From: Triticum aestivum
Lineage: Eukaryota > Streptophyta > Magnoliopsida > Poales > Poaceae
DNA: 64,000 bases
Assembly: GCF_018294505.1 (NCBI RefSeq)
Contig: NC_057803.1
Location: 688,976,847 to 689,040,846 of the forward strand
Reading direction: 5' to 3'
This document shows, piece after piece, positions 21,125-32,159 of the stretch. The translations under genes were made by a program, and so were the position numbers. The notes below the pieces were generated by a model. That model was not told the DNA's origin. It made no database searches and saw only the letters and a program-made list of their open reading frames with translations. Every line of letters starts with the position of its first letter. Position 1 is the stretch's first letter.

Positions 21125-22025
21125 TTCCCCCCCTTGATCTCACCTTTTACTTTTTACCTTATACTTTTACTTTACTCGTTTCATAACAGATCAATACATA
21201 GAACATGTTTCATCGTCACGGCTCAATTGCCGATAGAATCAGACAGCCACAACTTACCTCACTGTTTTGAAACCAATTCTTTAACCGTGGGCCCTTTACT
21301 GTCCGAAATCTTAGACTATACCATAAAATCCATGTCAACTGTGTGTTCTCCGAACACAATGGGCGGTAAGCCTTTAATAAGCAGATCTGCAAACACTTGT
21401 CTGTTGCTTTTATGCTTCAAGCATTGCTACATACTTTCTCCTTTACAACGCATAACTCTGTGTCAGTGTGTTTGGCATCAACACTTGACTCGTTGTCATA
21501 GGAGCAAAAACTTAAAATGGTTATCGCTGTTGTCAACCATTATCAACTCCGGGTACAGGTCTCCTTAACCACTTTGCCTGTCCCTCGGCCTCATATCAAG
21601 CTATAACATGTTTTTGCATCACATTGATGATAATTGTTTCATTCTTTGAAGCTTTTCCACACAAAAACCCCAAGTGTGAAAGTTAGCAACAATTGTGGAT
21701 TTCGCTATACATTTCACAAGTCTTGTCGGTACTCACAATCTTTTAGAGCACTTATTTCTTTCAGCATGAGGTCGATATCTTTGACTCCATTCCAGTGATT
21801 TATATATGGACTGGACATTGCCAAAACAACCCGGACACGTGAACTACGTTAGGGTAAAATCATAGTTTTGCATTCATTAAACTTCCAACAGCTGAAGCAG
21901 ATGGTACCATATCCGTTTTCAATCTTTTCTCATCAACTTTTGGAACACCATAGTTTCCAGTTCCATTACCCTTGACTATAAGAACAAGCGTAGGTTTTCT
22001 TCGATGCATACTTTAGATACCTTTC

Positions 22026-22265
22026 TTAGCATGTCCATGCGACATTCCTAATACCCCTTTTATTCTTTTCTTGGTGAATCTTGATACTTATAACGAGAGA
22101 CACTCTACCGAGAACATTCTTCTGAACTTTGAGGACAAGAACTTCTTTTCTCCTCCTGCAGTAGATTGACATCACCACTAGCAAGTAGGATGTCATCCAC
22201 ATGCACAGGATTATGAAATGAATTTCCCATTCTATAACTTTGCACGAATACAATTGTCCTCTCAT
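22026..22265 (-). pseudogene. Copia reverse transcriptase fragment
   Basis: In the +1 frame relative to the longest open frame the minus strand reads HVDDILLASGDVNLL near 22170-22206, the copia RT active-site block with YVDD changed to HVDD. The downstream piece IKIHQEKNKRG corresponds to the GIEIHRDR-type block after the active site. At least one frameshift separates these. The rest of pol (22270-23960) is only faintly coding and has many stops. Confidence 0.75.
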
Positions 22266-24959
22266 TTTATTTAACCCAAATTAACATCTGATTCTTTTAA
22301 CTTTAAATGCCACTGTCTAGGGACTTCCTCTAGACCATATAAAAACTTCCTGAAGCTGTATCCCTTGTGTTCTTTACTTTCATCTGATGTAACTCAGATC
22401 ATGATGTTAATCATAATGTGCCACTAACACTCATTGTAATCTATTCATTCTCTTTGCACAAAAACTTTAGATTTAAGTCATGCTTTACACATTTACATAT
22501 TTTCTTTGGAGTCACATTGATCTTGTAGACCCTTTACAGCCTATTGTTTTGGCTCCATTGGTAATTATTTATGAGTCCCAAACATCGTCGGCATTCACGA
22601 ATTTTATTTCATCTCACATAGTCTCTTATCATTTAGAAAACAGACACTTCCCAAAACTCGATTGAGCGCTTTAAATGAGGTGGTATTAACCTCCATATAA
22701 TGTTCTCATTCCTTGAGACCATCTGTGTCTTAGGTACTAGCGCTTCTTTCATATGGGGCTGTTGTTGCTCTGTCATTGCGAATAGGAAAATTAATTTTAT
22801 AGTCTTTCATTTTCAAGAGGCAATAGGTTTTATAGGGACCTTTATCACAAGATCCATGTTTACTCATTCCTCCTTTATAGAGCTAACAACAGGTGTTGTG
22901 TAGGTCATACAACATGCTCCCCCAGATACAATCTATTCGAGTCTTAGGTATTTTTTATACCATGCTCCCCAAGATTACCCCATCTTCACTAAAATTGGGG
23001 TATCTTTAAACTTTATTATTTGGGTTTATTCTGTTAAAAACTTGCTTATTTATGGCACTTTAAGCATTGTCTTAGTATTCTTTAGAGGTATTATTATGAA
23101 CGCCGTACTCCACAGATGATCACATTCTTCATTAATGGATCACTTTAGATGCATAATGTGCATCATAGTATCTAAAGTATAGGGGAGTTTGATCATTCTT
23201 AATTTATCTCATATTTCTTTCTCCCCCTCAAAATGTGGCAAGGAACTTTTGTGCCACAATTTCAAAAAACCATTCATAATTCTTGTGAATGAGGAAACTT
23301 TGATTATCTACTTCATTTATCTGATTGCTTCATACGAAATGAAGTTATCTGTTAACTGGTATGGGAGTACTTTTTCCTCATTCCATTTTAGAAACTCAAC
23401 AGAGTTATTTATAATTAGTACTTCTGTAAGTCACACTTGCATACCATTCTTATCTTTAGGTTTGTCTCTAACTTTTATTCTCTTTGGATTTATTGAGTTC
23501 TTAATGACCGTTACACATAAGGTGTACGGTCGATACTAGGAAAGCATAATAGCTACTCCATACTTTTTTCCTAGAGTGGGACATACTATGTCAACTTTAC
23601 CCAGTTACGCAGGTATTTTTCCGGACATTTCCCGCCATGCGGGTTTGATCATAATCATCTTTTCCCGCTATGCGGGTAATTCCCTGTAAGGGACATAAAT
23701 GTCAGAATTGGCTCTTTTGACTGCATATTCAATCATCAAATTCAGAAATAAATCCGAATGCTCTTTGACACACATGCTTGATCCGATGTTGGTCAAATTA
23801 AGCACACATGTTGTTTGTTTCATCTCAAAATGATCTTCATAGAGAGTACATGAAAAACAATTGTCAACCAAGACTCTCAATGATCTATCTATTTTCTTTC
23901 TTGGATTTATATCCAAGAATTCTTTTCTTTTGAAGCCATTCTTTAGAGAGAACATACTCCCTCACGTAATGACCTTTCTTAGTCATCTTTCGGGTCACAA
24001 GTACCCAGCCATTCGCTTTCACGAATGAAAGCATGGAAAAATTTTAGTCTGAGAAAACCTTAGCCAATAATCAACAATAATGAGCATAAAAATAACCCTA
24101 TGCTGGTTTGGTTAAAAAAAATATGCACATTAAACTTTTTAAAACTTTCTTTTTATATTCTAAATCACCGTTGTGGCAGAACTAAAATAAAACATCATCC
24201 TTCTTCATTAGTTCCATATCACCGTTGGGTGGAAATGGAAATAATGCATATAACTCATCAACAATGTGATGATAGTATTTCTATTAACCAACTTTGCTAA
24301 GAAATCATCATCATCAAAAACTTTATTGCAGTGGGAAAAATAAATATACATTTCTCTAGCTCAAGAGCATTTCTTGATCTTTATCTGTTCTCTGAAAATT
24401 GATCAGTTTGATACAAAATTTATCAGAGATATAAACTTTGAATATAAGACTTGTAAAATTATAGTACTATTATCATCAACATTGGTCAGAAAATAACAAT
24501 ACCATTTTTTATCTTTAAAACAAATATCTTTCTTTTGTCATAGCGGAAACTATCCGAATTTGATTTCACCCACAGGGGAAAAGCATTGCTAAGAACACTG
24601 CCAATTAAATTTCCCTGTGGTTCCAATTTAATTGGAGGATAAAACTTTTACTTTCTTTGTAAAAGAACACTATTAATTATTTACGCAGCGGAAAAACTTG
24701 AATAAAAAATCATGAACATTTTACTTTTTACGGAAACTTTTCTTTGACTAAATAAAAATTCATGAACTTTATTATTTTCTTTATAAATTCATGAACATTT
24801 CTTTTTCTGAAAAGTTTCTATTTACATTTTTTTCAGAAACTTTTCTATTTTTCTGTTCACTTTTCTATTTTGTAAACAAAACTTTCGTTGGAAAAATTTG
24901 CATAGAAAAACTATTTGAAATCTGCCCAAAAACTGGACAAATAACAAAAAACTTAAATT

Positions 24960-25846
24960 ATAAAAGACTGCAGCGCAGCCCAGCGTCCGCGGCTGCTGGC
25001 CTTGGTGCTGCGCGAGCCGGCCTAGCCCCACCTCTTCGGCCCAAAAAGCCCGTTGTGCCGCTAGGGTTACAATCCTGGCCATTCAAGTTGATCCGGCGGC
25101 TACGCACGTGTTTCGCTTGAAGAAAAAGGAGTCAATCCCCCCAACCGAACCATTTCCTCCCTGTCGCGCGCCGCTCGCCTTTGTCTCTCCCTCGTCGAGG
25201 ATTTCGGGCCTCGCCGGCCGCCAGCGACAGCGACGCACCACCGCGCCGCGCTGGTCTGCGCGAGATTGCTACCTACCCCTTTCTTTCCTTTGGCACATAG
25301 AGAAAGCGATGACTGCGCCTCCTCTGCTCCCCCTCGCCTCTCCCTCTCGCTTGCCGCATCCAGTGCCATAGAGGCACGCAGCTGCGCCCCGGTCGTCGGT
25401 CACGGTGGCGAGCCGCACCAGCGCGAGCCATTTCCATTCCTTTTCCCCTTCCTCTTCTTTTCTATGCGTCTGTCCACCGTGCCGCGGAGAGAGAGAGAGA
25501 GAGAGAGCGAGCCAAGCCCACCTCTGCTCCCCTGTGCATGACGACGGCGATTCGGGGCGCCGTTGCCTCCCCTTTGCTGGTGACGTGTTTCCCTTAGTGG
25601 AAGCGCGCCGCCGTCGACCGGAGTGGCTGTGGTGCCTCCTTTGCCCTATGCAGGGTTGTGTCCTTCTTTCAGATGCCTCGGCTTGCCGATGCGCATCTGA
25701 ATCGAGAGGGCGGCACGGCCTTGTGGCGGCGCATCTTTGCCGGCGAGCCCAAGGCCTTCTCCGGTGGAAATTTGCGTTGCTCTGTTCTAGGTTTCCAGGG
25801 GAGGGGATAACTTTCTGTGAATTCTTTTCAACCAAAAAAATCTAAC
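24960..25846 (-). other. GC-rich leader region of the copia
   Basis: Lies between the primer site and the AT-rich remainder, where gag would normally be. It is strongly GC-rich with open frames on both strands (the longest, 25269-25835 minus, is Arg/Ser-rich and has no gag or zinc-knuckle motif). It contains a GA microsatellite (25488-25508). It may be acquired host sequence; I find no recognisable domain. Confidence 0.35.
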
Positions 25847-25865
25847 CCAATCTGGATGATACCAT

Positions 25866-26186
25866 TGTTGGACCTATGGATCCGGTAGGCTAGATTAGAT
25901 CGGTAGTCCTACCTTCTCCTTATGCCGGCCATGGTGCTGGTGATGGCAGAGAGTAGTGGTGGCGGTGCTTCCTGTCAACACTGCACTAACCCTAGATCGG
26001 TGGGGGATGTAGGTGGGGTGTACGGCGTCGTGATGAACCTCGTGGTGCGAGCCACGGCCCCCACCTCTTTATATAGTGCAGGTGACAGGGGGCCGTCAAC
26101 CATAGTGGGTTGAGCGCCCCCGATCAGGGCGCGGATCTAAGGGCCCGGTAGGCCGTTGGGCCCGCACGGTGGAGATCATCCTAACA
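25866..26186 (-). repeat. 5' LTR of the decayed copia
   Basis: Plus reading TGTTGGACC...CATCCTAACA, ending directly at the GTTTT duplication. It retains a TATATAGTG segment near 26070. Confidence 0.9.
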
Positions 26187-26191
26187 GTTTT

Positions 26192-26545
26192 GCCCAACCT
26201 TAAAGACATCTATGATGCAGATTTCTCCAACGATGATGGTTAGCGTGTATGACTTCTAGTTGATCATCAACCATAGAGAAGACATGATAAGTTTGTTCTG
26301 ATCTTGCAAGCCTAGCCACAAAAAAGTTTGAATTGAAAGACATATTATGTTCCCTCTGGTTTATCGCTTTATTGAGTTGGGGTTGCTTCTATCAGTGGCA
26401 ACGACATTGGTTGAAAGGACCTTCTCAACAATGAAGATCATCAAAACCGAGTTGCTTACCAAGATGTTCAATGGTTGGCTTGATGACTTAATGGTGTGCT
26501 ACATCGAGAGAGAGATATTTAAAAGGACTTGATCTTGCTGAAATT
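26192..26545 (+). pseudogene. hAT transposase C-terminal (dimerisation) fragment
   Basis: The open piece 26347-26532 contains YRFIELGLLLSVATTLVERT and FSTMKIIKTEL, the signature of the hAT C-terminal dimerisation domain (usually ...VATASVERAFS...). Upstream, 26195-26340 encodes related sequence in broken frames (DIYDADFSNDDG). Only the C-terminal tenth or so of a transposase is present. The copia at 20785-26186 is inserted immediately upstream, but the pre-copia sequence at 20700-20784 does not obviously continue the gene. Confidence 0.75.
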
Positions 26546-26851
26546 AAGAAAATTTTTTAAAATGAAGTTAGAAGAGTGCCATTTTCACGTTCTACTTAAT
26601 GAAATTAAACCTTCATTACGGCTTGTCTTGGAAACGGATGAAATTCCTTGTTTAGGTCATCTGCTGCCAGACGTGTGATGACGTTTAACCCTTCTTGAAG
26701 GCATTGTTACGGAAGAAGTCAACTTAGTCGTAATTATTAATAGTGCAAGTGAATGTGTGCATCACAATGATGAAAGACGTATTGAACCTCCTTTAAAAAA
26801 AGGCGTATTGGTTGGATGTGTATATACGAGACATATGTCGATCTGTACTCC
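26546..26851. other. Downstream of hAT fragment, no gene seen
   Basis: AT-rich sequence, presumably 3' remains of the hAT element. No terminal inverted repeat identified. Confidence 0.4.
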
Positions 26852-26968
26852 TACTCCCTCTGTCCGAAAATACTTGTCTATGAGATGAATGTATCTAAAT
26901 GTATTTTAATTCTAGATACATCCATTTTCATCCATTTATGCGACAAGTAATTCCGGATGGAGGGAGTA
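26852..26968. mobile_element. Stowaway-type MITE
   Basis: TACTCCCTCTGTCCGAAAAT at the left and CCGGATGGAGGGAGTA at the right, fold-back interior (GATGAATGTATCTAAATG pairing with ATACATCCATTTTCATCC), TA flanks. It lies just beyond the 3' end of the gene fragment at 27149. Confidence 0.93.
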
Positions 26969-27148
26969 CAAGTTATACGAACGAACACAGTAAATAATAA
27001 ATTGTGCTGATACATTCCTGACTTCACAATCTCTGATAAACAAGAGGGCAACAAACCCTTATCAATACTGCGATCAAATGTTGTTCCATCCACACATTTT
27101 TACTAGCAAATGAACAGGTGGGATCTCAGGAGCAGAGCAAGAGCTTTG

Positions 27149-27706
27149 CTATGAGCGGTTGACGGGAGGTCCGCCGGCAAATGGATTGTCTGCAACCACA
27201 AAGCAATCAGCAAATCGACTGTTATAAGACTCATACAATACTACAAATAACACAAAAATTCTTTTATAGTTGATTTTTGCAAGGTGTCGACCACAGTCGA
27301 ACCGCTTGAGTAACAATTAGTATAACACTATAATTAACAAATAACACAAGAGAAGTGTCATATAGTTCGTATTTGTCTCCTGAAGCAAATTCGATGTGAA
27401 CTGAGTAAGAAAAGGAAAATTATATGTACTCACGGCTGCCAAAGATAGGGCCACCGTCTTGGAGGTTGTTTTGAGCAGCAGCAGCAGCACCGGCACCACC
27501 ACCAATGCCACTGGAAGCGCCAGGGAAGGGGATGCCTTGAGTGTCGCCAACAACACTGGGAAGGCCAGGTTCAGGTGTGCTTTGAGCAGCAGGAGAGGCC
27601 AAGAGCGGAGAGACAACGGGTGGTGTCGTCGTGATTGTCGTTGATCCCCAAGGTCGCTCTTTCCCTTCTTCAGGAGTAGTTAGCTTGACGAAGCACGAGA
27701 ACCACA
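27149..27706 (-). pseudogene. 3' exons of a broken host-like gene
   Basis: Minus strand. A penultimate exon (about 27706-27434) is open across a Pro/Ser/Thr- then Gly/Ala-rich peptide (TTPEEGKERPWGSTT, later GIGGGAGAAAAAQNN) and ends at a consensus donor (CC followed by GTGAGTACAT). The last exon, 27189-27149, follows acceptor GTGGTTGCAG, stays in frame, adds HNPFAGGPPVNRS and ends at TAG. Low-complexity tails like this occur in several plant wall and membrane protein families; I cannot choose one. Upstream, the frame meets a stop next to position 27711, exactly where the tandem-duplicated segment begins, so the gene is disrupted there. The region 26969-27148 would be 3' UTR. Confidence 0.5.
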
Positions 27707-27717
27707 ACCCTTAATGT

Positions 27718-28394
27718 CTGCATATATATTGTGCATCGTCCAATGGCGGGTGGCATGAACGGTAATTCATTGAGCGGTTAAAAGTCAGAGACACTTAACA
27801 CAATCCCAGTGGTTAGATGGAGCAATCTCATCACGGTACTTTACTGGATTATCAGCATCACAGTATGTCATGTGTGACGAAACTGAGCTAGCTTGTATGG
27901 ACTAGTGCTTGTGCTGAATGATAAACAGAAGAAAAGAGTTGAGCACAGCTTGAAACACAAGATTTCGTGTAAATTCAGAGTCATGTGCTCCAACTTTCTG
28001 AGAAGGTGCGAAGCTTTCCGCATGTACCTTTTCAGACATAAGCTCTGCCTAGGACTTGTTCACCATACCTTCTAAAAAAAAGTTCATATTGGCTTTCCCA
28101 GCATCCGCTTAATTCAGTTCCTGAGTTTGACTACTCCATTTCAGGCGTCTTGCGGACAATTCCGGGGACTTATAAAATGATTTGTGTGACTCATGATTTG
28201 ACAAACGCATTCCAGGAAAACTACTTTAGTGATTCAAGCTGGGAGTTCCTAAGCTGTCAAATCAATTATAAATATAATTGTGTATCCAACAGCGAGAGAG
28301 CATCAGACAATGTCTCAACCAACTTACCAGCTTCTTCCATTTGGAGTGCTGACTCACAAGTTCCATCCAACTTACCAGCATCGGAGCAACTTTA
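27718..28394. repeat. 677-bp tandem duplication, copy 1
   Basis: CTGCATATATATTGTGC... matches 28395 onwards at an offset of 677 with few differences (shared blocks such as AACACAATCCCAGTGGTTAG and CACAGCTTGAAACACAAG). It contains the uninterrupted site CTACTCCATTTCAGG near 28132-28146. Small open frames (27893-28075) are not convincing. Confidence 0.9.
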
Positions 28395-29372
28395 CTGCAT
28401 ATATAGTGCGCATCGTCCAATGGCGGGTAGCATGAGCGGTCATTCATTGAGCGGTTAAAAGTTAGAGAAACTTAACACAATCCCAGTGGTTAGATGGAGC
28501 AATCTCATCACGTTACTTTACTGGATTATCAGTATCACAGTATGTCATGTGTGACGAAACTGAGCTAGCTTGTATGGACTAGTGCTTGTGCTGAATGATA
28601 AACAGAAGAAAAGAGTTGAGCACAGCTTGAAACACAAGATTTCGTGTAAATTCAGAGTCATGTGTTCCAACTTTCTGAGAAGGTGCGAAGCTTTCCGCAT
28701 GTACTTTTTCAAACATAAGCTCTGCCTAGGACTTGTTCACCATACCTTTTCAAAAAAAATCATATTGGCCTTTCGAGCATCCTCTTAATTCAGTTCCTCA
28801 GTTTGACTACTCCATTCCAGGAGTATTTAACAAAAAAAAACTACCACAATTCGTGGAACCGTGCCTATAAACTACCACTTTACAAATTTATGCCGAAAAC
28901 TATCATTTTCTCACAAATCCTTGACTAAACACTACCAAGTCTGAAAAGGGTCTGGTTCGACTCGTTTAAATGCGTTTCTGACTAGTTGGCCAACTCTGAC
29001 GTATGGGCCAACTCTGTCATAATCGAGTTTAAACGAGTCGAATCGGGCTCTTTTCAGATTTGGTAGTTTTTAGTCAAGAATTAGTGAGAAAATGGTACTT
29101 TTTGGCAGAAATTTGTAAAGTGGTAGTTTGTAGGCACGATTTCATAAATTGTGGTAGTTTTTTGTTAAATACTCCCATTTCAGGTGTCTTGCGGACGATT
29201 CCGGGGGCTTATAAAATGATTCATGTGACTCATGATTTGACAAACGCATTCGAGGAGAACTACTTTAGTAATTCAAGCTGGGAGTTCCTAAGCTGTCAAA
29301 TCAATTATAAATATAATTATGTATCCAACAGTGAGAGAGCACCGGACAATGTCTCAACCAACTTAGCAGCTT
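28395..29372. repeat. Tandem duplication, copy 2, with MITE inside
   Basis: Continues the homology of copy 1 to about 28820, is interrupted by a MITE with its duplicated target, and resumes 29175-29372 (TGTCTTGCGGACGATTCC...). It ends within CAACCAACTTAGCAGCTTGG, after which copy 1 has no counterpart. Confidence 0.9.
28821..29174. mobile_element. Mutator-type MITE, long inverted repeats, 9-bp TSD
   Basis: Ends GAGTATTTAAC and GTTAAATACTC; the arms pair over about 150 bases each (AAACTACCACTTTACAAATT with AATTTGTAAAGTGGTAGTTT). Flanks CCATTCCAG (28812-28820) and CCATTTCAG (29175-29183) are a 9-base duplication with one mismatch, the length made by MULE transposases. The sister repeat unit has a single CCATTTCAG, confirming the empty site. 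Confidence 0.92.
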
Positions 29373-29679
29373 GGCGGCCTTCCCAGCACACACACACCAC
29401 TACAAGAAAATCAAAAGTTGTCGTGTATCTAGAGGTAAGCCGAGCCTAAATTCACGGGTGCCCGCCTGATAAGCAAAAATGTTTCTTAATGCAAAATGAC
29501 TTTTTAATGGTTTTCCATTGCATTTTATGTTTACTTATTGCATTCTAAAATGAATTTCTGAACTGTAATGATAAGCAAATGAAAGAGGTATGCACCACCC
29601 GGTTCCAAGGAATAGGAGATGGAGCCTTGTATGACCGACGTGCCGCCAGCCAATATAGAGCATCTCGCTTGGGCAGGAA
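29373..29679. other. Intervening sequence, possible intron of broken gene
   Basis: AT-rich (TTTTAATGGTTTTCCATTGC) then rising GC. No confident frame. Confidence 0.3.
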
Positions 29680-29850
29680 TCACTGAGTGACAAGGCCCTC
29701 CAGATACTCCATGCTGGTCATGGAAGGTTTCCAGTCTCCGAGTCCCTCAGGTGAAACAAGCACCCCACCCGAAGGAGGCAGTGGCGCCACAGAAGATCCC
29801 TCCGTAACGACGTCTCTGTAATTGGTGGCCGCGTCAATCTTGCTCACCAT
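29680..29850 (-). CDS. Possible first exon of host-like gene
   Basis: A 56-residue frame from the ATG at 29850 (MVSKIDAATNYRDVVTEG...) to TGA at 29680-29682. About 100 bases upstream on the minus strand is TGTATAAATCGGC (29949-29955), a good TATA box, and the intervening leader has promoter-proximal composition. The peptide is hydrophilic with a Pro/Gly stretch, and I do not recognise it. It lies on the same strand as the 3' exons at 27149-27706, so both could be ends of one gene wrecked by the 677-bp duplication; this is a guess from position and strand only. Confidence 0.3.
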   Translation of the reverse strand: MVSKIDAATNYRDVVTEGSSVAPLPPSGGVLVSPEGLGDWKPSMTSMEYLEGLVTQ

Positions 29851-29948
29851 CGACTATCGGGATGGATGTTTCTACCGCCGCAATGACCAAGGAATTTCAT
29901 AGTAACTGGGGAAAAGAGGGCGCATGATTTGCATTTACTTCCCTGCCG

Positions 29949-29955
29949 ATTTATA
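29949..29955 (-). promoter_or_regulatory. Putative TATA box
   Basis: TATAAAT on the minus strand, about 100 bases before the ATG at 29850. Confidence 0.3.
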
Positions 29956-30284
29956 CAGACACAGATGGATATGCAGCGGAGGCATGACTCTAGAAGATTG
30001 CCCCGAAACCGACGTAAACACGTGGAACATTTGGCGTCAGAAGAGGCCACACGGCTGGCACTACCGCTCGGCTTGGTCCTCGGCCTACGGCCTAGGGTTT
30101 TTCTTTGGTGGCCCAATCAAGGGTACAAGCTTCGGACCGCTTCAGGTGTGAACACAACTCTGGATACCGCGGGAGCAAGGGATGTTGCGGCAACGCATAG
30201 CCCCAAAGACGGGACCTCCTATTCCGCGCTTTCAGCATGGCTGAACCAATCTGGCGCTCACTGCAATGCCTTGGTGGGGACTAT

Positions 30285-32020
30285 TGAAGGAAATATGCAC
30301 TAGAGGCAATAATAAAGTTATTATTTATTTCCTTATTTCATGATAAATGTTTATTATTCATGCTAGAATTGTATTAACCGGAAACTTGATACATGTGTGA
30401 ATACATAGACAAACAGAATGTCACTAATATGCCTCTACTTGACTAGCTCGTTGAATCAAAGATGGTTAAGTTTCCTAGCCATAGACATGAGTTGTCATTT
30501 GATTAACGAGGTCACATCATTAGGAGAATGATGTGATTGACTTGACTCATTCCGTTAGCTTAGAACTTGATCGTTTAGTATGTTGCTATTGCTTTCTTCA
30601 TGACTTATACATGTTCCTATGACTATTAGATTATGCAACTCCCGTTTACCAGAGGAACACTTTGTGTGCTACCAAAGGTCACAATGTAACTGGGTGATTA
30701 TAAAGGTGCTCTACAGGTGTCTCCGAAGGTATTTGTTGAGTTGGCGTATTTCAAGATTAGGATTTGTCACTCCAATTGTCGAAGAGGTATCTCTGGGCCC
30801 TCTCGGTAATGCACATCACTATAAGCCTTGCAAGCAATGTGATTAATGAGTTAGTTGCGGGATGATGCATTACATAACGAGTAAAGAGACTTGCCGGTAA
30901 CGAGATTGAACTAGGTATTGAGATACCGACGATCGAATCTCGGGCAAGTAATGTACTGATGACAAAGGGAACAACGTATGTTGTTATGCGGTTTGACCGA
31001 TAAAGATCTTCGTAGAATATTTGGGAACCAATATGAGCATCCAGGTTCCGCTATTGGTTATTGACCGGAGACGTGTCTCGGTCATGTCTACATAGTTCTC
31101 GAACCAGTAGGGTCCGCACGCTTAAAGTTTGGTGACGATTTATATTATGAGTTATGTGATTTGATGTACCAAAGGTAGTTCGGAGTCCTAGATGAGATCA
31201 GGGACATGACGAGGAGTCTCGAAATGGTCGAGACGTAAAGATCGATATATTGGACGACTATATTCGAACATCGGAAAAGTTCCGAGTGATTCGGGTATTT
31301 TTCGGGGTACCGGGGAGTTAAGAGAATACGGGGAAGAATTAATGGGCCTCATGGGCCAAGTGGTGGAAGAGAGGAGGCAGGGCGCGCGGCCCCCCTAGCC
31401 TAAACCGAATTGGACTAGGGGGCCGGCCTCCCTTTCCTCCTTTTCCTCCCTCTCCTTCCTTCTCCCTTTCCTCCTTCCTTTCCTCCTCCTAGTGGGAGTA
31501 GGAAAGGGGAGTCCTACTCCTACTAGGAGGAGGACTCCTCCTCCTGGCGTGCCCTACAGGGGTCGGCCGGCCTCCCCCTTGCCCCTTTATATACGAGGGC
31601 AGGGGGCACCTCTAGACACAACAATTGATCTCTTGATCTTTTAGCCGTGTGCGGTGCCCCCCTCCACCATATTCCATCTCGATCATATCGTAGCGGTGCT
31701 TAGGCGAAGCCCTGCGTCTGTAGCAACATTATCACCGTCATCACGCCGTCGTGCTGACGAAACTCCCCTCAAAGCTCGATTGGATCGGAGTTCGAGGGAC
31801 ATCATCGAGCTGAACGTGTGCTGAACTCGGAGGTGCCGTACGTTCGGTACTTGGATTGGTCGGATCGTGAAGACGTACGACTACATCAACCGCGTTGTGC
31901 TAACTCTTCCACTTTTGGTCTACGAGGGTACATGGAAAATACTCTCCCCTCTCGTTGCTATGCATCACCATGATCTTGCGTGTGCGTAGGAAATTTTTGA
32001 AATTACTACGTTCCCCAACA
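30285..32020 (+). mobile_element. Solo LTR, Ty1/copia (same family), copy b
   Basis: TGAAGGAAATATGCACTAG at the start and GTTCCCCAACA at the end, with a perfect 5-base target duplication ACTAT (30280-30284 and 32021-32025). Highly similar along its length to 16768-18505, including the GAATCTCGGGCAAGTAA block. No internal region. It inserted into the left end of a MULE-like element, splitting its CTATATCTCGC terminus. Confidence 0.95.
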
Positions 32021-32159
32021 ACTATATCTCGCATTAAGGAAGCACATGATTCCATCTCGCTGAAGCATTCCTCATGCACTATTGCAATTGGACCGGCCCG
32101 TTTTCGTCTGATTTTTTCCTATGCTAGAATCGTTCGATCGAGTGAGTTCGCTGGTTCGG

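Larger units (their letters stand above)
20785..26186 (-). mobile_element. Ty1/copia retrotransposon, complete but decayed
   Basis: Two LTRs (20785-21124 and 25866-26186, about 330 bases, clearly related) and a perfect 5-base target duplication GTTTT (20780-20784 and 26187-26191). Orientation is minus: a polypurine tract ATCAAGGGGGGGAA (21125-21138) abuts the left LTR, and a primer site TGGTATCATCCAGATTGG (25847-25864), complementary to initiator-Met tRNA over TGGTATCA, abuts the right LTR. The left LTR has lost its TG (now TT). The interior is 4.7 kb with only fragments of pol. The element is dead. Confidence 0.93.

Noticed and set aside
25269..25835. 188-codon minus-strand ORF as copia gag
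   Set aside because: Arg/Ser-rich, no zinc knuckle, no resemblance to copia gag; it is a compositional ORF in the leader.
27893..28075. Duplicated small protein gene (also 28570-28788)
   Set aside because: The frame is duplicated only because the whole 677-bp segment is; no promoter, codon bias or domain.
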